Assembly: GCF_003610635.1 (NCBI RefSeq)
Contig: NZ_RAQJ01000001.1
Location: 682,474 to 746,473, forward strand
Source: Ichthyenterobacterium magnum
Lineage (GTDB): Bacteria; Bacteroidota; Bacteroidia; Flavobacteriales; Flavobacteriaceae
Direction: 5' to 3'
Length of the DNA: 64,000 nt
Below are positions 16,151-25,812 of the stretch, piece by piece; positions within the stretch are counted from its first letter, which is position 1, and each line of letters starts with the position of its first letter. The notes under the pieces were generated by a model. That model worked only from the letters and a program-made list of their open reading frames with translations. It was not told the origin of the DNA and ran no database searches. The position numbers were made by a program, and so were the translations under genes.

Positions 16151-18976
16151 ATGAAAACAATTTTTAAGATTATGATGCTGTTTTGTTGTGCATTAACTTT
16201 TGCTCAAACAACAGTAAAAGGTAAAGTTATTGATAACACTGGTCAGCCCTTACCTGGAGCAAACATTATTGTTGTAGGAACAACTACTGGTACAATTTCA
16301 GATTTTGATGGAAATTTCACATTATCAGTAGATCAAGAGCCTCCTTTCTCTATAACTGTTAGTAGTGTTGGATTTGAATCTGTTACTCAAGAAGTAACAA
16401 CAAATCCTCAAACTCTAGACTTTACAATGGTAGAAGGTACGTCTTTAGATGAAGTTGTAATTTCTGCATCACGTACGCCTGAACGTGTTTTCGAATCACC
16501 AGTTACTATTGAACGTTTCGGTCTTAAACAAATAAAAAATACAGCATCTGCTGAATTTTATGATGGTTTAGAAAATCTTAAAGGCGTTGATATCAACACC
16601 AATAGTTTAACCTTTAAATCTATTAATACGAGAGGGTTTGCCACATTTGCAAATACAAGGTTTGTACAATTGGTTGATGGCATGGACAACGCCGCGCCAA
16701 CACTTAATTTCCCATTAGGAAACTTGTTGGGTATGATAGAAACAGATGTTCAAAGTGTTGAGCTTCTTCCTGGAGCATCATCAGCGCTATATGGAGCTAA
16801 TGCTTTTAATGGAATTTTATTTATGCAAAGTAAAAACCCATTTGACCATGATGGTATCAGCGGATATTACAAACAAGGCATTACTTCACAAGAAGTTTCT
16901 GGTGATAATAACTATACAGATTTTGGCATTAGAGCAGCTTACAAATTTAGTGAGAAGTTTGCCGCAAAAATTAACTTTTCATATTTAAAAGGAACCGATT
17001 GGGGCGCAAATAACACAGCTGGTAAAGATGACAGAGGCTTTGTTGACGTAAATAGCACTAGAGAAAATGACCCAGATTATGATGGTGTAAATACTTATGG
17101 TGAATTAGCTTCAATAAACATGCAAACAGTTGGAAATGCTTTAGTTGAATTAGGTAGGATCCCTCAAGAAGCACTTGCGTTAATTCCAGATATTAACGTA
17201 AGCAGAACAGGATATGCAGAAGCTGATTTAACAAACTATAATGCAGAAAGCATTAAGGCAGATTGGGGATTATATTTTAGACCATGGGAAAATGATTTTG
17301 AAATTCAATATGTGGGTAAAATAGGCTCTGGTACTACAATATATCAAGGTTCTAACAGGTATAATATTAAGAACTTCTTTTTACAGCAACACAAATTAGA
17401 ACTTAAAAACGATAATTTCTTTTTAAGAGGTTATATAACTGCAGATAACGCAGGTGACTCGTATGACATGGTTTTTACAGGCTTAAACATAAACCGACAA
17501 TGGAAAGATGATGAAACTTGGTTTGGAGAATATACTGGAGCATTTGTTCAAGGAACCCTAGCTGGTTTAAATGCAGATCAAGCCCATGCTAATGCAAGAG
17601 TTGTTGCTGATACTGGTCGTTTAGAACCTGGAACTCCAGGATTTCAAAATGCTTTTAATACTGTTACAACAGACTCTAATGTTCTTACTGGTAGTAAACT
17701 TAGAAGTGAATCTAAAATTTATCATGGTGATGCTAATTATAATTTTAGCCATTTAACCGACTTTGCAGATATTCAAGTTGGTGGTTCATACAGACGATAT
17801 AGCTTAAACTCTTTTGGAGCTGTTTACACAGACGCCTCTGGTTCAATTGATTATTCTGAAACGGGTATATATACTCAAGTTCAAAAAAACTTTTTAGAAG
17901 AAGATCGCTTGAAAGTAACAGCTTCTCTTCGTTATGATAAATCTGAATTATTTGATAGTTTCTTTTCACCTAGAATATCGTTTGGTTATAATATAGGTGA
18001 AAATAAAAACCATAATGTAAGAGCGTCTTTTCAAACAGGATTTAGAAATCCAGACACACAAGCATTGTATATCGGTTTAAATTTAGGTCGTATCGTTTTA
18101 TTAGGTGGAGCACCAGACAATCCTGAAAGAGAATTAAGAGCCTATCCAATTACCAGTCCATTAGGTCAGTCAATTATTGGTGGTTCTAACATACAATTTA
18201 GTGGTACAAATGCTTATAACAACTCATTTACTGCAAGTTCTGCTGCTACTTTTTCACGCTCCTTGAATCCTGCAGATTTAGAAATAGCAAGTCCATCAAC
18301 AGTAGAGCCTGAGCAAGTAAGCTCATTTGAGGTAGGATATAGAGGTAAATTAAAAAATGTGATTATAGACTTTAGTGCATACGTAAACCAATATCAAGAT
18401 TTCATCTCAACCGTAGATGTTGTAGCTCCATTTTATGGCGACGTAGAATTAACTCAAAATGTACCTGGCACTAATATTCCTTTAGCACTTGCTGCATTAG
18501 ACAATGAAGAATTTCAAGCTTATAGAACTTACACTAACACAGATGCAGATGTTAACGCTTATGGTGCTGCTATAGGGATTACTACCAAAGTATTAAACGG
18601 ATTTGACTTAGGTATGAATTATACTTATGCTAAATTAGACTTTGACAGAGAAGCAAACCCTGATTTTCAAACAAACTTTAATACGCCAGAACATAAAGTA
18701 AAAGCTTCTTTTGGTAAAACTAACCTATTTAAAGATTTTGGCTTTAATGTAGCTTGGAGATGGTCAGACACTTATGTATGGGAAGCTACATTTGCAAGTG
18801 GTGTTGTACCAGCTTTTCATGTTATAGACGCACAAATCAATTATAGAGTAAAAAGTTTAAAATCAACGTTCAAAGCAGGTGTTTCAAACTTATTGCAAGA
18901 TGAATATTTTACCGCTGTAGGAACCGGATTAGTCGGATCTCAATACTACGTGTCATGGACTATTAATAACTTATAA
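16151..18976 (+). CDS. TonB-dependent outer-membrane receptor with carboxypeptidase-D-like N-domain
   Basis: 941 residues: signal peptide (1-19, ending TFAQ), a CarboxypepD_reg-like beta-sandwich (about 20-105, TVKGKVIDNTGQPLPGANI...DFDGNFTL), a plug domain with VVISASRTPERVFESPVTIER and VELLPGASSALYGANAFNG, then a 22-strand-type barrel ending in an aromatic-poor YVSWTINNL. The substrate is unknown. The gene for an SGNH-hydrolase lipoprotein follows after 20 bases, so the two probably form one uptake or processing unit at the outer membrane, in the manner of SusC-type receptors with a lipoprotein partner, although the partner is not SusD-like. Confidence 0.93.
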   Translation: MKTIFKIMMLFCCALTFAQTTVKGKVIDNTGQPLPGANIIVVGTTTGTISDFDGNFTLSVDQEPPFSITVSSVGFESVTQEVTTNPQTLDFTMVEGTSLDEVVISASRTPERVFESPVTIERFGLKQIKNTASAEFYDGLENLKGVDINTNSLTFKSINTRGFATFANTRFVQLVDGMDNAAPTLNFPLGNLLGMIETDVQSVELLPGASSALYGANAFNGILFMQSKNPFDHDGISGYYKQGITSQEVSGDNNYTDFGIRAAYKFSEKFAAKINFSYLKGTDWGANNTAGKDDRGFVDVNSTRENDPDYDGVNTYGELASINMQTVGNALVELGRIPQEALALIPDINVSRTGYAEADLTNYNAESIKADWGLYFRPWENDFEIQYVGKIGSGTTIYQGSNRYNIKNFFLQQHKLELKNDNFFLRGYITADNAGDSYDMVFTGLNINRQWKDDETWFGEYTGAFVQGTLAGLNADQAHANARVVADTGRLEPGTPGFQNAFNTVTTDSNVLTGSKLRSESKIYHGDANYNFSHLTDFADIQVGGSYRRYSLNSFGAVYTDASGSIDYSETGIYTQVQKNFLEEDRLKVTASLRYDKSELFDSFFSPRISFGYNIGENKNHNVRASFQTGFRNPDTQALYIGLNLGRIVLLGGAPDNPERELRAYPITSPLGQSIIGGSNIQFSGTNAYNNSFTASSAATFSRSLNPADLEIASPSTVEPEQVSSFEVGYRGKLKNVIIDFSAYVNQYQDFISTVDVVAPFYGDVELTQNVPGTNIPLALAALDNEEFQAYRTYTNTDADVNAYGAAIGITTKVLNGFDLGMNYTYAKLDFDREANPDFQTNFNTPEHKVKASFGKTNLFKDFGFNVAWRWSDTYVWEATFASGVVPAFHVIDAQINYRVKSLKSTFKAGVSNLLQDEYFTAVGTGLVGSQYYVSWTINNL

Positions 18977-18996
18977 AAAATAAAAACTACTTCGAA

Positions 18997-20643
18997 ATGA
19001 AAAATATAAAATATATATGGCTGCTTGTTATCTTAATAGGTTTTAATGCTTGTGAAAGCGATGATGATTTTCCTCCTTCAGCCGATCCCTTACCAGCATT
19101 AATTTCTGGAACAGCTGATTTCTCAAATTATGTTGCAGTTGGAGCATCTTTCACTGCAGGATTTACTGATGGAGCTTTATTTAGAGCTAGTCAAGAAAAC
19201 TCATTTCCAAAGTTATTATCAGATCAATTTGTTTTTGCTGGTGGCGGTACTTTTGCTCAGCCATTATTAGATGAAAATACTGGTGGAATTTTAGCTGGTG
19301 GAGCACCAACTCCTTTTGGTTACAGATTAGTTTTTGGTGGTGCAGGACCAGTCCCATTAGATGCATTTTTAGCAGGTCAAAATTTACCGGTACCTCCTAT
19401 TACATCTGAAGCTGGGAATAACATTGGTAGTGATTTTAATAATTTTGGAATTCCGGGAGCAAAAAGCTTTCATTTAGTAACACCTGGTTACGCAGCTTTT
19501 AATCCTTATTACACGCGAATAGCATCTGGAGCTACTTCAACAGTTATAGGTGATGCTTTAGCTCAAAACCCAACGTTTTTCACATTAAGTGAAGTCGGTG
19601 GAAATGATATTTTACAATATGCTACATCTGGTGGAACTGGTGTTGATCAAACAGGAAATATAGATCCATCAACATATGCTACTAATGATATAACCGACCC
19701 TAATGTATTTGCTGGTGCATTTACAAGTATGGTAACTGCATTAACCCAAAATGGAGCTAAAGGTGTAGTTACTAATGTTCCTGATATTACAAGTTTATCT
19801 CACTTTACAACTGTACCTTACAATCCATTAGATCCAAATAATCCAGATACTGGCGCAGATCTTGTAGCTCAAATTCCATTATTAAATCAAGTATATGGCG
19901 CATTAAACCAAATATTTGCTGTGGCAGATCCATCGCGTATTATTACATTTTCAACTACAGAAACTAATCCAGTGGTAATTAAAGATGAAAATTTAACTGA
20001 CTTATCTGGTGCAATAGCAGCTACTTTAGGTCCAGATCCTGCTTTTGCAGCATTTATTGGACAGTTTGGACTACCTGCTGCTGCTGCTCCAGCAGTAGCC
20101 GCTTATTTAGGAGCTACTTATGGGCAAGCTAGACAAGCTACAGAAAATGATTTATTAGTTTTATCAAGCGGCTCTGTTATTGGAACAGTAAACCAAGATT
20201 ATGCGGCAACTTTAGCAATGTCGCTACCTCCTGCGCTTGCAGGGCAATTTTCAGTTGAAGGCATAACACTTCCATTAGAAGATAAATGGGTGCTAACACC
20301 TCAAGAGCAAACTGCAATTGCAAACGCAACCTCAGCTTATAATGCTACAATTGTATCTGTTACAGACAGTAATCCCAATGTAGCTTTAGCAGATCTAAAA
20401 TCTGTTTTAGAACAAGCATCAACAACTGGTTATCCTTATGATGATTTTATGATGACTACAGATTTAGTGTTTGGAGGTTTAATAAGTCTTGATGGTGTTC
20501 ATTTAACATCTAGAGGATATGGCTTAATGGCTAGAGAGTTTTTAGTTACAATTGATGAAGCTTTTGGATCAAATTTCATAGCTTCTGGTAATACTCCACC
20601 TGCTAATGATTTACCAACAAATTACTCACCTACTTTACAATAG
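18997..20643 (+). CDS. SGNH/GDSL-hydrolase-fold lipoprotein
   Basis: 548 residues with lipobox-type signal FNACES (C19). SGNH blocks are in order: block I VAVGASFTAGF (about 45, with Ser in the GDSL position), block II NNFGIPGAKS, block III SEVGGNDIL (Gly-Asn), and block V DGVHLTSRGYG (Asp-His dyad, about 500). A long Ala/Pro/Gly-rich insertion separates blocks III and V. Predicted to be an esterase or deacylase at the outer membrane, working with the TonB receptor encoded just upstream. A terminator follows 25 bases after the stop codon. Confidence 0.85.
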   Translation: MKNIKYIWLLVILIGFNACESDDDFPPSADPLPALISGTADFSNYVAVGASFTAGFTDGALFRASQENSFPKLLSDQFVFAGGGTFAQPLLDENTGGILAGGAPTPFGYRLVFGGAGPVPLDAFLAGQNLPVPPITSEAGNNIGSDFNNFGIPGAKSFHLVTPGYAAFNPYYTRIASGATSTVIGDALAQNPTFFTLSEVGGNDILQYATSGGTGVDQTGNIDPSTYATNDITDPNVFAGAFTSMVTALTQNGAKGVVTNVPDITSLSHFTTVPYNPLDPNNPDTGADLVAQIPLLNQVYGALNQIFAVADPSRIITFSTTETNPVVIKDENLTDLSGAIAATLGPDPAFAAFIGQFGLPAAAAPAVAAYLGATYGQARQATENDLLVLSSGSVIGTVNQDYAATLAMSLPPALAGQFSVEGITLPLEDKWVLTPQEQTAIANATSAYNATIVSVTDSNPNVALADLKSVLEQASTTGYPYDDFMMTTDLVFGGLISLDGVHLTSRGYGLMAREFLVTIDEAFGSNFIASGNTPPANDLPTNYSPTLQ

Positions 20644-20668
20644 ATTAAGTATAAAAAATAGAATTAAA

Positions 20669-20697
20669 AACGTCTTCAAATTGAAGGCGTTTTTTTA
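20669..20697 (+). terminator. Intrinsic terminator after the SGNH lipoprotein gene
   Basis: 10-bp stem AACGTCTTCA / TGAAGGCGTT (one G-T pair) with a 3-base loop, followed by a run of seven T. It closes the receptor-lipoprotein transcript. Confidence 0.9.
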
Positions 20698-20717
20698 TAC
20701 TTAAAAAAGCAAAAAAA

Positions 20718-20751
20718 TTGATGTGGAAATTAAATTAAACCACTATATTTG
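20718..20751 (+). promoter_or_regulatory. Promoter of atpD
   Basis: TTG at 20718-20720, a 23-base spacer and TATATTTG at 20744-20751 match the Bacteroidota pattern TTG-N17-23-TAnnTTTG. The predicted start is about 55 bases before the atpD ATG, directly after the preceding terminator. Confidence 0.7.
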
Positions 20752-20809
20752 CAGCGCGAAAAAAACAGATTTTTTCGTAAAAATATTAGCAAAAACATTA
20801 AACAAATAA

Positions 20810-22321
<1,512 letters not shown>

Positions 22322-22368
22322 AAACTAGTAGGCAGTTTGCAGACACAGTTAGCAGTTTTGCCACTGAG

Positions 22369-22395
22369 TACTGAATACTGAATACTGAATACTGA
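22369..22395. repeat. Tandem TACTGAA heptamers between atpD and atpC
   Basis: Almost four copies of TACTGAA in a row, ending 7 bases before the atpC start codon. The 40 bases before them (GGCAGTTTGCAG, CAGTTAGCAG) look like a decayed second tandem array. The gap is 80 bases, longer than expected inside a two-gene operon. Confidence 0.85.
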
Positions 22396-22401
22396 TAAAC
22401 T

Positions 22402-22677
22402 ATGTATTTAGAAATTGTATCACCTGAAGCTACTTTATTTAGCGGAGAAGTAACTAGCGTTGCGGTTCCTGGAGTAAATGGCGAATTTGAAATGTTAAAC
22501 AATCACGCACCTATTGTATCTTTATTAAAAGAAGGACATGTAAAGGTTTTTGGAAACATTCAACTTGACGAAGAGGTTGAAGCAAAGTTTACAAAATCTG
22601 ATAAAGGTGTTTCTTTGGCAATCAACTCAGGAACAATAGAAATGAAAGATAATAAAGTTATAGTATTAGCAGACTAA
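22402..22677 (+). CDS. atpC: F1F0 ATP synthase subunit epsilon (short form)
   Basis: 91 residues covering only the N-terminal beta-barrel domain (LEIVSPEATLFSGEVTSVAVPG, NGEFEMLNNHAPIVSLLKEG). The inhibitory C-terminal helical hairpin of about 45 residues is missing, as is usual for this phylum, so ADP-dependent self-inhibition through that domain is not expected. It follows atpD after an 80-base gap that carries tandem repeats. Confidence 0.95.
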   Translation: MYLEIVSPEATLFSGEVTSVAVPGVNGEFEMLNNHAPIVSLLKEGHVKVFGNIQLDEEVEAKFTKSDKGVSLAINSGTIEMKDNKVIVLAD

Positions 22678-22701
22678 TACTAACTTTAGAACTCAATAAA
22701 T

Positions 22702-22732
22702 AAAAAAGCCAACGCAATGCGTTGGCTTTTTT
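22702..22732. terminator. Bidirectional terminator between atpC and the HTH gene
   Basis: Stem GCCAACGC (22708-22715) / GCGTTGGC (22719-22726) with loop AAT, A-run on the left and T-run on the right, so it can end transcripts from both convergent genes. Confidence 0.9.
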
Positions 22733-22741
22733 ATTTAATTT

Positions 22742-22948
22742 TTAGTCTTCTATATATTCTAAAATATCACTTGGCTGACAATCTAATGCTTTACAAATAG
22801 CTTCTAATGTAGAAAACCTTATAGCTTTTGCTTTTCCAGATTTTAATATAGAGAGATTAGCTGTTGTTATACCAATAATTGCTGCCAACTCTTTGCTTTT
22901 CATCTTGCGATTAGCAAGCATAATATCGAGATTTACAATAATTGACAT
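22742..22948 (-). CDS. XRE-family helix-turn-helix regulator (YozG type)
   Basis: 68-residue single-domain Cro/C1-type HTH protein: MLANRKMKSKELAAIIGITTANLSILKSGKAKAIRFSTLEAICKALDCQPSDILEY (given here as the obvious HTH span, residues about 9-64; key helices KELAAIIGIT and ANLSILKSG). It starts 2 bases after the DUF2975 membrane protein gene, a very common pair in Flavobacteriaceae. It probably represses the pair through the inverted repeats around their promoter. Confidence 0.92.
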   Translation of the reverse strand: MSIIVNLDIMLANRKMKSKELAAIIGITTANLSILKSGKAKAIRFSTLEAICKALDCQPSDILEYIED

Positions 22949-22950
22949 AC

Positions 22951-23472
22951 TTAAATGGTTAAATCGTTTTCGGTTTGAATATCAATACCTCGTTTTACAA
23001 TTTGCGCGAAAATAAAAATGATACCTGCAAGAAAAATGAAATCACTTGAGAATAAATCCATCGAAAAACCATGTCTTTTTCCTAAAAACTGAACATGAGC
23101 ATTATGTATAATAGCCAAAACCCATAAATAGAAAATACTATAACTTACTTGTTGTATTAGCACTTGCACTTTGCTATTAAATGGCTCTTGTAAATCTAGT
23201 TGGCTTAATAATTTTATAATTAAAAAAGCAATATAAGCTTCTATAGCATATAACAGTACTTTGTAGCCTACAATAAACGAATATTGTATAAAGCTGTAGT
23301 CTCTATAAGCCAACAAATCTAATCCGTCAAATAAGTTTTTAGAAACCTCACTATTACCTATACTTACAAAATAAGATATAAGTATAGCTCCAGCTTTAAT
23401 CATTAGCCCAATAAAAACCAACCAGGTGATAAAATACATGCCTTTGAGTAATTTTTCTGTTTTATTTTTCAT
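22951..23472 (-). CDS. DUF2975-family membrane protein
   Basis: 173 residues with four hydrophobic segments (about 15-35, 60-85, 110-130, 145-165), matching the DUF2975 family. Function unknown. First gene of a two-gene transcript with the small HTH regulator, with which this family is habitually paired; the pair behaves like a self-regulated membrane protein plus repressor. The promoter with a TTG/TATATTTG pair and flanking inverted repeats lies directly upstream. Confidence 0.88.
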   Translation of the reverse strand: MKNKTEKLLKGMYFITWLVFIGLMIKAGAILISYFVSIGNSEVSKNLFDGLDLLAYRDYSFIQYSFIVGYKVLLYAIEAYIAFLIIKLLSQLDLQEPFNSKVQVLIQQVSYSIFYLWVLAIIHNAHVQFLGKRHGFSMDLFSSDFIFLAGIIFIFAQIVKRGIDIQTENDLTI

Positions 23473-23477
23473 TTTTA

Positions 23478-23529
23478 TTATTGTTTATCGATAACAAATA
23501 TAATAAAATTATTGATAAACAATAATTTT
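23478..23529 (-). promoter_or_regulatory. Promoter and putative operators of the DUF2975-HTH pair
   Basis: On the minus strand, TTG at 23522-23520, a 17-base spacer and TATATTTG at 23502-23495 form a consensus promoter. The -33 side is covered by a perfect inverted repeat (10-bp arms 23505-23514 / 23520-23529, loop ATAAA), and the start-site side by TTGTT-tatcgat-AACAA (23481-23497). The 12-mer TTATTGTTTATC (23478-23489) recurs inverted at 23514-23525, linking the two sites. This is a typical autoregulation layout. Confidence 0.7.
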
Positions 23530-23590
23530 TATAAATATAATAGCAAAATATATTTAAATGCTTTAGCTTTAAAAAGCTTAAAGCTCTTTG

Positions 23591-23598
23591 TATCTTTG
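23591..23598 (+). promoter_or_regulatory. -7 box for bioF
   Basis: TATCTTTG fits TAnnTTTG and ends 5 bases before the bioF ATG, so the leader would be very short or absent. No TTG at normal spacing. No BirA-type operator was recognised. Confidence 0.4.
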
Positions 23599-23603
23599 AT
23601 TTA

Positions 23604-24764
23604 ATGTTTCCTAAAAAACTTCAACAAAAAATTAGTCAACGTGAACAAGAAAATGCTTTGCGTAAACTCGGTACGCAAGATAGTTTAGTCGATTTTTCTT
23701 CAAACGACTACATAGGGTTTTCAACATCTAAAACCCTATTTAATAAAACACACGATTATTTAATTGAACATGATATCGTTAAAAATGGAGCAACCGGTTC
23801 TCGGTTACTCTCTGGAAATCATAAGTTATATGATGTAGTAGAAAACACGCTTTATTATTTTCATAACTGTGAAGCCGCTCTAATTTACAACTCGGGTTAT
23901 GATGCTAATTTAGGGTTCTTTTCATGTATACCTCAACGAGGTGATTTGATTTTATATGACGAATATTGTCATGCTTCAATTAGAGATGGCATTCAGCTTT
24001 CTAATGCAAAAGCATATAAGTTTAAACACAATAATTTAGATGATTTAAAAAAACAGATTCTTCGTACTACTTCTAACGGAAAGGAATCGTACACTGAGCA
24101 TGTCGAAGTGTACATTGTAACCGAATCTGTATTTTCTATGGATGGAGATTCACCAGATTTAGCGACTATATCACAAATAAGCAAACAATATAACGCACAT
24201 TTAATTGTAGATGAAGCACATGCTGTTGGCGTATGTGGGAAAAATGGTGTTGGATTAATTCAAAAATTAGGATTAGAAAAAGACGTTTTTGCACGACTTA
24301 TAACTTTTGGTAAAGCACTTGGATGTCATGGCGCTGCAATTTTAGGAAATCAAAAATTAAAAGATTATCTCGTTAATTTCTCTCGTTCGTTCATATACAC
24401 AACCGCTTTGCCTCCTCATAGTTTAGCAACAATTTTAAATGCCTATAATGAATTATTAATCACATCAGAACTTGAAAAATTGCTGAGCAATATTCAATAT
24501 TTTAAATCTGAACTTAAAAAGCAAAACTTAGAAAAGCATTTTATTAAAAGTGATTCCGCAATTCAAAGCTGTATTATTCCAGGAAATAAAAATGTGAAAA
24601 ATTTAGCAAGTCAATTACAAAACAAAGGCTATGATGTAAAAGCAATAGTGTCACCAACTGTTCCTAAAGAAAAAGAACGTTTAAGGTTTTGTTTACATGC
24701 TTATAATTCTGAAAAAGAAATCGCAGATATCTTATATCTGTTAAGTACTTTTGTAAATGTATGA
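23604..24764 (+). CDS. bioF: 8-amino-7-oxononanoate synthase-type enzyme (biotin synthesis), with in-frame repeat insertion
   Basis: PLP-dependent condensation of pimeloyl thioester with alanine, first committed step of the biotin ring pathway. 386 residues. Landmarks: FSSNDYIGFS, NGATGSRLLSGNH, YDEYCHASIRDG, DEAHAVGVCG (D203/H206) and the PLP lysine K237 in TFGKALGCHG. Residues about 162-170 (SYTEHVEVY) are encoded by a copy of the palindromic repeat family, placed in a loop just before the conserved IVTESVFSMDGD strand. The active-site residues are intact, so the enzyme is probably functional. The stop overlaps the next start by 4 bases. Confidence 0.93.
   Translation: MFPKKLQQKISQREQENALRKLGTQDSLVDFSSNDYIGFSTSKTLFNKTHDYLIEHDIVKNGATGSRLLSGNHKLYDVVENTLYYFHNCEAALIYNSGYDANLGFFSCIPQRGDLILYDEYCHASIRDGIQLSNAKAYKFKHNNLDDLKKQILRTTSNGKESYTEHVEVYIVTESVFSMDGDSPDLATISQISKQYNAHLIVDEAHAVGVCGKNGVGLIQKLGLEKDVFARLITFGKALGCHGAAILGNQKLKDYLVNFSRSFIYTTALPPHSLATILNAYNELLITSELEKLLSNIQYFKSELKKQNLEKHFIKSDSAIQSCIIPGNKNVKNLASQLQNKGYDVKAIVSPTVPKEKERLRFCLHAYNSEKEIADILYLLSTFVNV
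24089..24113. repeat. Palindromic repeat inside bioF
   Basis: 7-bp arms GTACACT (24089-24095) and AGTGTAC (24107-24113) around GAGCATGTCGA. The core TGAGC-TGTCGAA is shared with the copy in the ketosynthase gene at 28099-28124. It is in frame and encodes about nine residues of BioF. Confidence 0.7.
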
Positions 24765-25174
24765 ATGAAACATTTAAAACCATTGCAAAATTTCAATACT
24801 CCTCAGAAGCTCAAATTATAAAAGGTCGCTTAGAGGCAGAAGGGATTCAAGTATTTTTATCAGATAACTTAACTATCGATACAGACCCATTAATAAGTAA
24901 TGCTATTGGAGGCGTTAAACTTAAGGTTTTATCAAGTCAAGAAACAGAAGCAAAAAACATATTACAAACCATAAAAAAATATTCGGTTGATGATGATGGC
25001 AATCAAATGGAATGTCCAAACTGTAACAGCAAAAAAATACAATTGTTTTCAACCATAACAAGTTTAAAATCCTTTTTTGCTTTTCTTATTGGTTTTCTGT
25101 TTGGAACACTTCCTTTTCACACAAGATATAAGTATAAATGTGACCAATGTAAAACCGAATTTAACACTAAATGA
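24761..25174 (+). CDS. DUF2007-domain protein with C-terminal zinc ribbon
   Basis: 137 residues. N-terminal part (1-70) matches DUF2007, a ferredoxin-like signal-transducing domain (FKTIAKFQYSSEAQIIKGRLEAEGI). The C-terminal part has CPNC (about 87-90) and CDQC (about 129-132) around a hydrophobic segment (SFFAFLIGFLFGTLPF), so a zinc ribbon interrupted by a membrane-embedded hairpin or helix is likely. Overlaps bioF and bioD by 4 bases on each side (ATGA), so it is translationally coupled within the biotin operon, but its role there is unknown. Confidence 0.8.
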   Translation: MNETFKTIAKFQYSSEAQIIKGRLEAEGIQVFLSDNLTIDTDPLISNAIGGVKLKVLSSQETEAKNILQTIKKYSVDDDGNQMECPNCNSKKIQLFSTITSLKSFFAFLIGFLFGTLPFHTRYKYKCDQCKTEFNTK

Positions 25175-25788
25175 AAACATATTTTATAACAGGAATTGGA
25201 ACAGACGTAGGCAAAACTGTAGTTTCAGCAATTTTAACTGAAGCTTTACAGGCAGATTATTGGAAACCTATTCAAGCAGGAGAAGTTAATAACTCAGACT
25301 CGCACGTTGTAAAAAGATTAATCTCTAATAACAAATCAAAATTCCATGATAGTGCTTATGTTTTAAATACACCTATGAGTCCTCATGCAGCTGCAGATAT
25401 TGATGGTGTATCAATAAAAACGAAAGATATTATTGAGCCTAAAACTAAAAATAATTTAGTTATAGAAGGTGCAGGTGGCTTATTGGTTCCTATCAATAAT
25501 ACGCAAACCATATTAGATTTAATAAAACCAAATTATAATGTAATTGTTGTTTCTCGCCATTACTTAGGAAGTATAAATCATACACTTTTAACCATAAAAC
25601 TTCTTCAAGAAAAAGGGTTTAATGTATCGATACTTTTTAGTGGAAACGAACATGAAACTACAGAGGCTATTATTCAGAAAATGACTAAGGTTCCTATTAT
25701 AGGAAGAATTAATGAAGAGCCTTACTTTGATAAAAACGTTATTAAAGAATATGCCGAATTGCTTAAAGGTAAATTAACGTCACCCTGA
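25171..25788 (+). CDS. bioD: Dethiobiotin synthetase
   Basis: ATP-dependent closure of the ureido ring, giving dethiobiotin from DAPA and CO2. 205 residues. P-loop GIGTDVGKT at about 7-15, KPIQAGE, the VIEGAGGLLVPI block and VVSRHYLGSINHTLLT. The last three sense codons and the TGA stop lie within a palindromic repeat (25778-25805), so the C-terminal TSP tail derives from the repeat; the true ancestral end may have been slightly different. Start ATG overlaps the DUF2007 stop. Confidence 0.96.
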   Translation: MKTYFITGIGTDVGKTVVSAILTEALQADYWKPIQAGEVNNSDSHVVKRLISNNKSKFHDSAYVLNTPMSPHAAADIDGVSIKTKDIIEPKTKNNLVIEGAGGLLVPINNTQTILDLIKPNYNVIVVSRHYLGSINHTLLTIKLLQEKGFNVSILFSGNEHETTEAIIQKMTKVPIIGRINEEPYFDKNVIKEYAELLKGKLTSP

Positions 25789-25805
25789 ACTTGTTTCAGG
25801 GTCAC
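25778..25805. repeat. GTCA-family palindrome, forward copy (left end of GIY-YIG cassette)
   Basis: Starts CGTCA, with 7-bp arms CCCTGAA (25783-25789) and TTCAGGG (25795-25801) around CTTGT, then TCAC. It contains the bioD stop codon and ends 8 bases before the GIY-YIG start codon. The inverted partner is at 26101-26126. Confidence 0.85.
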
Positions 25806-25812
25806 ACAAACT

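Noticed and set aside
23473-23603. BirA-type biotin operator upstream of bioF
   Set aside because: The inverted repeats in this gap (TTGTTTATC type) cover the opposite-strand DUF2975 promoter and do not resemble the TTGTAAAC-type BirA site.
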